A stretch of DNA of 64,000 bases from Chrysomallon squamiferum (taxonomy: Eukaryota; Mollusca; Gastropoda; Neomphalida; Peltospiridae): contig CM022670.1 of the NCBI GenBank assembly GCA_012295275.1, forward strand, positions 24,192,255 to 24,256,254, read 5' to 3'. The position numbers were made by a program, and so were the translations under genes. Position 1 is the stretch's first letter; every line of letters begins with the position of its first letter. The notes below the pieces were generated by a model. It saw only the letters and a program-made list of their open reading frames with translations, was not told where the DNA came from and made no database searches. Positions 51,145 to 64,000 of the stretch are shown here, piece by piece.

Positions 51145-51694
51145 GATTCCTGAAAATTTCGAACATTAACACATAAACACAAATAACTAGAATACCAGAA
51201 TAGTATACATTATATTTATTATTCTAATAATAAATATATTTGTCATGGATTATATATAATATGCAGTAGAATTTTAATGGAAACGAAAGGATTAGTCATA
51301 TAATAATAAATAATATAATTTTTGTTTAGCATAGTGACAAGTGATTGAATGAATCAGAGGAAGCTTGTTAAGTAAAACAACATAATACTCTTTTGAGGAA
51401 ATATAATAAGTAAGTAAATAAATAATTGTTTTTCTCGTAGTCATATGATGGGATGCTTCTGACGTCCAAGGGAAGAACTGAATCATAATCTGTTAAATGG
51501 TTACTTACACCTTCGCCTTTTAGCAATACTGGTAACATAGCGAATGGCTTTTCACATACATTTCCCCATATTTCCTTTTCAGTTCGTGAAATAACAACAT
51601 TCTGAAGTTAAATCATTCGTCTTCAAAACAGTTATTAATTTCGAATACCTTCGTATTTAAAAAAAAAATAATGGTTCCATTTTTATAATTACTG

Positions 51695-52708
51695 CTATAG
51701 GTAAGTATAACAGGGTTCTATACCAGGCCAACTGTTGCTGAAGGACTGCGTTTGTCTGGTGTTAATGGAAGAGTTAACAGCAAACGACTGAAAACCTGGC
51801 AGTGCTGTTTGTTCTAAACGTACACCTGGGTTTGGAATTTGAAATGCACTTCCATACATCGTACCGTCACTGTCACAATTCGGAGTTCCCTGAGAGAAGT
51901 TACATGCATTCGAACTGTCCTCTGAACTCGCCGGGTACATACCAGCAAGATGTCTGTTCACTCGCGGGGACCAGTCCAAAGACGAAGGAGAAGGAGACCC
52001 ACACGTGTAGCGATCTGAGGAGTCTGAGAAAGAGTTCGGGCTGCAAGTATCAACGCTTCCTGGCGTGCTGGCAGAATCCCTGTGTTGATCTTGCCACGAA
52101 CCAGAAAGTAGTTCATTCAGTTCGTTGTGTCCCAGAATCGATTCCAGAGTGTCTGTGGGTAAAGTGGGACAATGTCCACTGGTCTCGTAACCTATCATCC
52201 CGAAAGGGTTAGGTAATAACAATGGCGGCACGGAACTGTCGCCGTCGTAACAGTCTTCGTGATTTCTGAGGGGCTCCGTGAAAAACGATGCAGGTAACTT
52301 TCTCGATCTCATCGGTTGTTTAGGTCCGCATGGAACTTTAGACGATTCAGAACAACACTTGTCATGAAGGGTTCTGGGATCGAACAGCGCCTGCAACGAC
52401 TTGATCTGGAGTCCGATCTGAGACGATTCTTTTCTCGATGATTTGCAGTTGCCACCGTGTGTTTTCAGATCTCCCGCCTTCGTGTCGCAGCCGCCTTTAG
52501 GTGACGTGCCGCAGCGCTTCAGCTGTTTCTGTAAATACTTCCTGTGGTTGACTTTCCTCTTTGACTTCGAAGGGCGATCTAAGGCCATCTTTATGTTGCT
52601 GGACGCCATGTCAACAAAATTCAACAAACTCGCCGTGTCGTCGTCCTCGTTGCTGACGTTTTGCGCCATTACGGAGTGGATGGTTTGTGCTTGCAGAACA
52701 TTTGTCAT
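51695..52708 (-). CDS. FAM181: FAM181 family protein, putative TEAD-binding cofactor
   Basis: A complete 337-codon frame in one exon; vertebrate FAM181A and FAM181B are also single coding exons of similar size. Residues 24-66 carry the family block ([20 protein letters not shown], then [12 protein letters not shown]). Residues 104-114 read [11 protein letters not shown]. Residues 132-147 read [16 protein letters not shown], close to the Omega-loop by which YAP grips TEAD (PMRLRKLPDSFF in YAP); vertebrate FAM181 proteins have been reported to bind TEAD through such a loop. The remainder is Ser, Pro and Gly-rich and probably disordered, with a short helix [20 protein letters not shown] chose the first Met because it opens the frame; Met14 is an alternative start. 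Expected nuclear; target genes unknown. Confidence 0.9.
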   Translation of the reverse strand: MTNVLQAQTIHSVMAQNVSNEDDDTASLLNFVDMASSNIKMALDRPSKSKRKVNHRKYLQKQLKRCGTSPKGGCDTKAGDLKTHGGNCKSSRKESSQIGLQIKSLQALFDPRTLHDKCCSESSKVPCGPKQPMRSRKLPASFFTEPLRNHEDCYDGDSSVPPLLLPNPFGMIGYETSGHCPTLPTDTLESILGHNELNELLSGSWQDQHRDSASTPGSVDTCSPNSFSDSSDRYTCGSPSPSSLDWSPRVNRHLAGMYPASSEDSSNACNFSQGTPNCDSDGTMYGSAFQIPNPGVRLEQTALPGFQSFAVNSSINTRQTQSFSNSWPGIEPCYTYL

Positions 52709-52715
52709 CCTTGAG

Positions 52716-52733
52716 TTACTGAATAGTTAAACA
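52716..52733 (-). promoter_or_regulatory. possible splice acceptor just upstream of the FAM181 start
   Basis: On the minus strand, TTGTTTAACTATTCAG stands 10 bases before the ATG, so an upstream 5' UTR exon is possible. No donor could be matched to it. Confidence 0.3.
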
Positions 52734-54110
52734 ACAGCACAAAACACTAAACGTCAAAGTTTTGCTCCTGTTTAAATGTCAGAAAACAAACTACTGTCGT
52801 TAACTAAAGACACACTGGTACCCGACTGAAAAATATCTAAAAAAATACTTCATTCAGAACAAATCTGAATATAAAACGACGTAACGATAGTTAAGTTATT
52901 TGTCAAAACCACAGCTGTTTTAAGATGCAATAAATATTTTAGACAAAAAAATTTGTTTCGTCTTTTATTTATTTATTAATTTTTTTTTTTTTTTCTGAAA
53001 GACTCCCGTGATTCTGTTAATAAATATTCATCAGTTTATTATTCAAGGCCAACAAAATATCTCAAACTTTCCGACTGTTGAATTTTCTGTAGTCTTAACA
53101 ATTGCAGTGGACGAATAAACAATCTTTGTGATGGTATGAAAGAAAAAGAAAAATAACGCAACGGTAACGATATTCTTCTCGTGTGAGAGAATTAGATACA
53201 GCTCGTCCTAATCCTCGTCCACGAATCGATTGCCGAAACAGCACAGACCTCCTACGTGGTCACACAGCGTTCAGGTGTGCTAGTCAGTCGGCAGAACGTG
53301 TGTTATTGTGTCTGCTATGTCCAGGTCTGCGTGGAAAACCAAACATTTTCTACAAACACGGATTTACATAGTCAAGAGCTGGTTCCGGTCTTGTGCACTC
53401 ATTTCTAATGGAAGAACTGCTCGGCTTTTTGCACGCGACGTCAAAGGCTTTCGTCATGTGACGGCAATAATATCGTCTGCTACAAGTTTTTATGCTTTTG
53501 TGGGTGTGGCCGAGATGTGTTGGAAATCTTAAGGGGTGGTCCTCGGAGTTGAAAAGATTATTTCAGTACTCGTCGTAGAAGGTTTTTGCCGTTATATCGC
53601 TTAGCTTCTAACATAATGGATTCGCCCATAATTCAGCGTAAAGACACTTTTGAACGGCACGTCGTAAAGTTAATAGCGCCACAGAGCAGAAAAGCCGAGG
53701 ACCTTACAGAGAAACAGTGACTTTCGGTAGAAAACGCGGACAAAAAAACTCATGAGCTGTTTGGCCGCGCAAAGTGCCATAAACTTAGAGAAAAGCACGA
53801 ACCAGCGTTTTGTGTGATTGCTATAAAAGTTCGTTCGTCCAGTGGCAAAACTTGTGATAGCTGCCTTTTCTCAGCGGGAATCGACGTCTGTTTATGACAG
53901 AGACGACAACTACGAAATATATTTTGGGGGGTTTCGTTTTAAAATCATCGTTAAGTTACAGTTATTAACTCTTACGCACTTGGCGATATTGCACAGAAAG
54001 TGAACCTGATGCACTCTAAAATGAAGTATGAACTGACGCCAGTGTTGTTTGTGTACCATTTCGAGAACATACTTTATTGACTTAGTTATTTTGCGATTAC
54101 GTTGTAATAA
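52731..54110. other. upstream region of FAM181, GC- and CpG-richer than its surroundings
   Basis: From about 53150 to 53920 the sequence is complex and CpG-richer than the AT-rich background, as expected for a promoter or 5' UTR. It has a CRE-like GACGTC (53438-53443), a GGGTGTGGC GT-box (53502-53510) and, on the + strand, TATAAAAG (53822-53829). Short open frames here (such as 53183-53371) resemble no protein. Confidence 0.4.
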
Positions 54111-54829
<719 letters not shown>

Positions 54830-55132
54830 GTGTGGGTATTATTATTATTATTATTATTATTTGTGATCGTGATAGTTTTAAGAATGACTTCCCTCTTTTC
54901 AGTCTATTTTTACTTTAACCTTTCTGCACCTGACATAAAACTTTGAATGCGCCCGCATCACAAACCGAATTACGAAATTAACTTTATTATTTCATGTTAC
55001 TGTATGGAAACTGAAAGTTAAGCTTAAAGGAAATAGATAAAGAGCATTATTTAATAATAAAACAGCTAAAAAAAAACCTTTGGAACTGTCATTTCGAAGT
55101 GCTGGTAAATCAATGATCTGTTGTCGCGAAAA

Positions 55133-55196
55133 TTATTATTATTATTATTATTATTTATTATTATCATTATTATATTATTGTTGTTGTTGTTGTTGT
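55133..55196. repeat. (ATT)n and (GTT)n compound microsatellite
   Basis: Directly precedes the second copy of the dispersed repeat. Confidence 0.9.
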
Positions 55197-55560
55197 TACT
55201 GTTATTTATTTATTTATCAATTATTTATACACATGCATTTCCTTTTCTTTTCTTATTTTTTTTTTTTTTTGATTTCTAAATTACAGTCAGTGATACAGAA
55301 GACAACAATCGATATCTGTTATGATAAATATTTTAAATTAAAATAAATTAATAATCTTCGGAATGATTGTGTACCATCAGGGGCGTGCAGAAGTTTCCTG
55401 ATACCCCGGGGCCAACTCCTTAATTGTATACACCCCCGCTCCAAGACTCAAGTACAGGGCCTAGTACTCAGAAATGTGAGAAAGGAAAGACATCTTACGT
55501 GTGTAAAATTAATAAATTAAACTCCTTATTCAAAATAAATATAAATTGTCCACATTAATC
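55195..55560 (+). repeat. dispersed repeat, copy 2
   Basis: Direct-orientation partner of 42910-43262, with short insertions (for example around GTGCAGAAGTTTCCTGATAC). Confidence 0.9.
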
Positions 55561-55699
55561 TCGTTCGATGCCTAAAATTAAATCTCCTGCCAAACAAGAT
55601 TTGGAATACTTCGTTTTTTTTTCTTCTGATGACAGGAATTTTATTCAGTGCTGATTAAAAATAATCAGTCGCTTTTGTGACATGGAAGACTTCAAATAA

Positions 55700-55731
<32 letters not shown>

Positions 55732-56219
55732 TTTTATTTATTAATTTCAGCTTTGAAAATGACCTTTCCCAAATTGCTGTTGAAAATGCGACAATAAGCA
55801 GTGGTGTATGTTAAAACACGGACACACAATTAACACCAGCTCGAGCAATGTATCCAACGAATTAACTGAAATAAATTCAAAAAAAATTTCAAAAAAAAAA
55901 AACCCCGTCATTTTAGTTTTACGGTTTGATTGGATGCCCTCCTGATTCTAATAGAAAATAACAGTACTAACGGTAGTAAGATTATTTTATTTTTATTTAT
56001 TTGTCTCTGTTATAATAATATACCTTTCTAATTAGACTCCGTAATTGTGATTTTGCATACAGGGATACAAATATCAGTTCAGTGAGTAGTTTTGCCAGAA
56101 AATATGAGTAAGTTTTTTATAATTAAACTTTATTGAAATAAATTGTATTCATGAAGTACAAACTGTCTTCAAAATAATACGTTTATTGTAAACAATTAAA
56201 CTAATGATTCTTTTAATAC

Positions 56220-56256
<37 letters not shown>

Positions 56257-56540
56257 ATTTATTGTTATTATTATTATTAGTTTTAACTGTATTTAAAATT
56301 AAGCATTTTCTCCGTATAATAATATGCATGGACACTTTTTTCTTTTCTTTCATTTCTTACAATCTGCGTACTTCATAACGAACATGTACGAATATCTTTC
56401 TTATCCGTTATGTCTAGCTGTATTTAACGGTATTTTATGAGGGATACGCTTGAAATTAAAACAATTACTCATTTTAATAGTCATTAAATCTCATTTTGAT
56501 TATCTACGCCCTCAAATTAGCCTGGAAATCTTTACGTTTT

Positions 56541-56580
<40 letters not shown>

Positions 56581-57092
56581 CTCTGCCTACAGAGAGAGAA
56601 ACAAAACGCCCGGGTGAGGTGAAATGATATTATGAGTTCTAAATGGATCCTTTGACGAAACATTATCACCTTTAACTGGACGCTAGCATCAAATCCGAGC
56701 AAATTACGGCTTTGCTTTTATCTCTCACTGTCTTTGGTGTCGCCGCGTTTAAAGAGACGCTTTGCTTGATTGAGTCAATCAAAAGAAGTCGCCTCTTTAG
56801 ACCCCTCAGAAAAAAGGTATTATTTTATTTACACCTCCCTCGATCTTGCCAAAAAAGATGTAATTCCTTGGCGATCAAAGGAAGACTGTATTTGACTTGG
56901 AGCTTTTATTGGGTGTGAACCGAGTAATGAGAGTAGCACCTGAAATGACCCGTAAAACTGGCTGTTCACCCGTTCCGATTTTCTCTCATTTAAATATCAT
57001 TACAGGCACTTATTTTTTTTTTTTTTTTCATTTTTTGTACGAGTTCGTCTTCATTTACTAATTTTTAAATTTAGTGATGGTTTTGTTTTTTA

Positions 57093-57143
<51 letters not shown>

Positions 57144-58634
57144 CATAATAATAATTTTTTCTTAAAAATGAATCAAGTTGAATCAAAGAAAGAAAGAAAA
57201 ACATAGTTAATTACGGTATTAGAAAACTGAGTATAACAAAGATTTCTCAACTTCTTTTTTTTTCTTCAGTTTGTATATATATATATATATATGTGTTGTT
57301 TTTTGTTTGTTTTGTGTGTGTGTTTTTGTGTTTAATATCAGCCATCACATTATACTGACTTTAAGAAGATGTTAACAGCTCTGTATTGTGTTATTATGTT
57401 AATATTAATGCATGTTTGAATATCGAATATCTCCTCTGTAACGTAGCGTTCTGAAGTATAATCAACATACACTATACACAGATAAACACAAAATTCTCTG
57501 AACGGTCTCCCACCATTCATTCTTCTTTTCTTTCTTTTTTTTCTACCTCTTTTTCCACCATGCAAACATAAAACATCATTTACGTTAAAAAAAATAAATC
57601 ATATTATTAATATTTACAGATAAAATAAATCTTTATGTAGTGAAAGAACGCGAGATAAAAACATCTCTCGATGTTCGTTCATTACTAAATGATCTAAACT
57701 GCTTTTTCTTTTCCATACAAAACAGAAATGTTGAAATTGTCTGTAACTGGTTAATGGTAATAATAATCGTTACAAAATCAGTGGACCAGTGGCTTTTTTG
57801 TACTTGTTCTTTGAGTGTATTGCAGTGCTGAACTGATACAAGACTTGGCTGAATGGCGTCAGGTATAATACAAGACTTCGTTCGCTTTTTAACACATCTG
57901 TGGTGCTACTGTCCTCACTCGACCGTTTTCCAAACACGGGTTATTCTGTGTAACGGTATTTAGTACAATATAATGGACGAACGCTGAAAAACGAGTTATT
58001 AATGCCGATTTAACAACTTACTCAACCAAACATGTTGATACACAGAATGAGAAGTGTTAAATATACATTAATGGATAAAAGTTTTATTATTTATTTTTTA
58101 ATTTTATGTAATCAGTTTTAAAAAGGATAACCGCAAATAAAAAAATATTAAAAAAAATTAATAGAAAATATTACTCATAACTTTAACAAAGGTTTTATTT
58201 TTCCTGTTTCTTCGTCTATTTGTTCTTCTTGTTATTGCTGCTGTTGCTGTTGTTGTTGTTGTTGTTGTTAATAGTAGTAGGCGGAGAAGGATTATGTTAG
58301 TATCAATGTCGTATTTACGCTGTAAGAACGTCCCATCTAATAAAACGTGTTATTACGCTGAGCGTGATCTCGGTTTATGTCGTTGTTTACTGTTCACGTT
58401 AGAATATCGCTCGACATAAAGACTGGCGAGAGACCAATTAAAAATAACAGCGATGCGAACATGCCGAAACTGCTGTATTTTAATGCGTGGTCATAATACA
58501 TGTATTCATTCACAGAGACATTCAAAACAAGATGTAATAGCGAAATGATAGGGAAAATAAAAATTATTTTTCTTCTTCTTGTTGTTGTTCTTAATTTTGT
58601 TGATGACGTTAGTTGCCTTTAAAATGTTATTCTG

Positions 58635-58666
<32 letters not shown>

Positions 58667-58716
58667 CCTAATTCGTATTACTACGACGTTTTGGTTACAA
58701 CTGTCATTACTGTTGC

Positions 58717-58747
<31 letters not shown>

Positions 58748-59029
58748 CTGGAAGAAATAAAGACTGAAATTCTGAAAATAATTCTGTGGTAAATAAATGA
58801 ATAAACAATTCAATTAATTAAATAGAGAATGATAATTTCGAATCATTATCAAAACTGTTTTATTGTTATTAATGAACCATATACATAGTTTATTTTAATT
58901 ATTCAAACAGTAGCTTTGTGTAATTTGTAAACTTTCAGGCGTAAAATATTTGTCTGATATAATATCTTCGTTTATACTTGAATATTTCATAAAAATTGTA
59001 TATGTGTATTGGTAACATACAACACCCCC

Positions 59030-59030
<1 letters not shown>
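55561..59030. other. intergenic DNA left of the second inverted repeat copy
   Basis: Contains poly(A) at about 55707-55730, (ATT)n at 56226-56254, poly(T) at about 56547-56579, a high-complexity island at 56580-57010, (AAT)n at 57096-57146, a second complex stretch at about 58290-58510, poly(T) at about 58640-58665 and (ATT)n near 58720-58747. No gene recognised. Confidence 0.55.
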
Positions 59031-59046
<16 letters not shown>

Positions 59047-59110
<64 letters not shown>

Positions 59111-59722
59111 TAAAAATCTTAAAACTGTTTCTAACAGATAACAAAATACAAAAAAAGGAAAGAAATCAAATAAAACATTCAGCCATGTTTAAGATAGGAA
59201 GTAATAACATGTATCAAACTGGGAACTTGGATAATAAAGAAAACAGAAAAATTCCCGTTACAGTGAAAGAAGTATCAAAGTCCTATTAATTATTTCCGGC
59301 TACGAAATAAAGAGATTTTAAAAACACAGCAATAATTTTTAACCTAGCGGAAAAAAATAAAATAAATAATAATAATAATAAACGTGAAACAAACATGTAG
59401 TGAATATATTTCCCTCCTAACAATGAAAGAATGTTTTCTGTTACAATGCGTGTATCAACGGTACATCGTTTTTATGCATTAATGGACGCCCGCGATTTGT
59501 TAGAATAATATTAAAAGTGACAAGACAAAATAAAACAATAAATAAAATATCGTCATAAATGGAAGTCATTGCATGGAACAAATTATTAAGATCTTTCCTG
59601 CTCAGAGCGTGCTGGGACTTCCCTCTGTGACTTCTATAACACTGTAAGACAAAACAAAACTGTTCAAACATGAAACAAAGCAAAGCAAAACATCACCAAG
59701 CTGCCATAAACGGTTAACCAAA
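59047..59722 (-). repeat. inverted repeat element, copy 2, with (GA)n = (TC)n tail
   Basis: Reverse-orientation partner of 46425-47115. The (GA)n array (59047-59108) is joined to the same end of the element. The 80-codon frame is 59441-59683 on the minus strand and differs at three residues. This copy has a small insertion near 59690-59715 and a shorter T-rich stretch inside. Confidence 0.9.
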
Positions 59723-59785
59723 AAAAACAACAAAAAAATAAATAATAAATAATAAAAATATAAATTTTAAAAATAAAATAAAATA

Positions 59786-59878
<93 letters not shown>
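59786..59878. repeat. (AAT)n microsatellite
   Basis: About 31 uninterrupted units next to the inverted repeat element. Confidence 0.97.
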
Positions 59879-60129
59879 CGGTATCTGTAGCCGTGATACT
59901 TGGTTTTTTAAAGGATGTAATATTGTTAATTCTGCATCTGTTCTGACTTGAACCGAGGACGTTGTGCGGCGCCGTATGCGACTTTGTTCAGTCTTGTAGA
60001 AACCTGTCACAGGTTGACTTTATTATCTGCTTTTAACGGTCGACAGTATAAAACATACAACAGCATAACTTTTATGTGTTCTGGCAAATACAACGACAAT
60101 AACATGTTATTTTTTTCTGTTATTTATAT

Positions 60130-64000
<3,871 letters not shown>

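Noticed and set aside
51802-52212. 136-codon + strand frame
   Set aside because: It is the antisense of the FAM181 coding exon and shows no independent protein features.
53183-53532. Two overlapping + strand frames upstream of FAM181
   Set aside because: No recognisable protein, no splice context; better explained by the GC-richer promoter region having fewer stops.
59714-60010. Open frame with a long poly-isoleucine run (also 37718-37915 and poly-Tyr at 16983-17192)
   Set aside because: Translations of (AAT)n/(ATT)n microsatellites.

Overview
The window is AT-rich animal DNA with long introns, canonical GT-AG splice sites, many microsatellites and decayed non-LTR and DNA transposons. Gene content and repeat style point to an invertebrate, most likely a lophotrochozoan and probably a mollusc. 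No species can be named from the sequence alone.

Left half (about 5.9-35.4 kb, + strand): the 3' part of one large gene of the FERM and PDZ domain family (FRMPD1/3/4 type, 'Preso'-like). I could place 14 coding exons with matching splice phases. They encode most of the FERM domain, a long low-complexity serine/proline-rich tail with two PPPP clusters, and a helical C-terminal region. The 5' exons that would carry the PDZ domain and the start of the FERM domain lie outside the window. Two oddities stand out. The acceptor of exon 11 has been amplified into a 46-bp tandem array with eight extra copies of the AG acceptor. The last exon has a one-base frameshift that breaks its reading frame. Introns hold a decayed LINE with reverse transcriptase and RNase H remnants, and a decayed copy of a repetitive ORF family common in invertebrates.

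Middle (35.4-51.6 kb): the 3' flank of the FRMPD gene, a broken ORF for a small multi-pass membrane protein, a LINE fragment, a U2 snRNA-like sequence split in two by an AT-rich insert, a Tc1/mariner N-terminal fragment, and dispersed repeats.

Right half (51.7-64 kb): a single-exon minus-strand gene (51695-52708) recognised as a FAM181 homologue. It has the conserved N-terminal block of that family and an Omega-loop motif like the TEAD-binding loop of YAP. It sits in a gene-poor stretch with a GC-richer upstream region and several high-complexity islands that could be enhancers. A ~600-bp element, in inverted orientation and each time joined to a long (TC)n array, flanks the gene at about 46.4 and 59.4 kb.

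The two genes share no obvious pathway. The FRMPD type is a cortical or synaptic scaffold, and FAM181 is a putative TEAD cofactor. Nothing here looks bacterial or viral.
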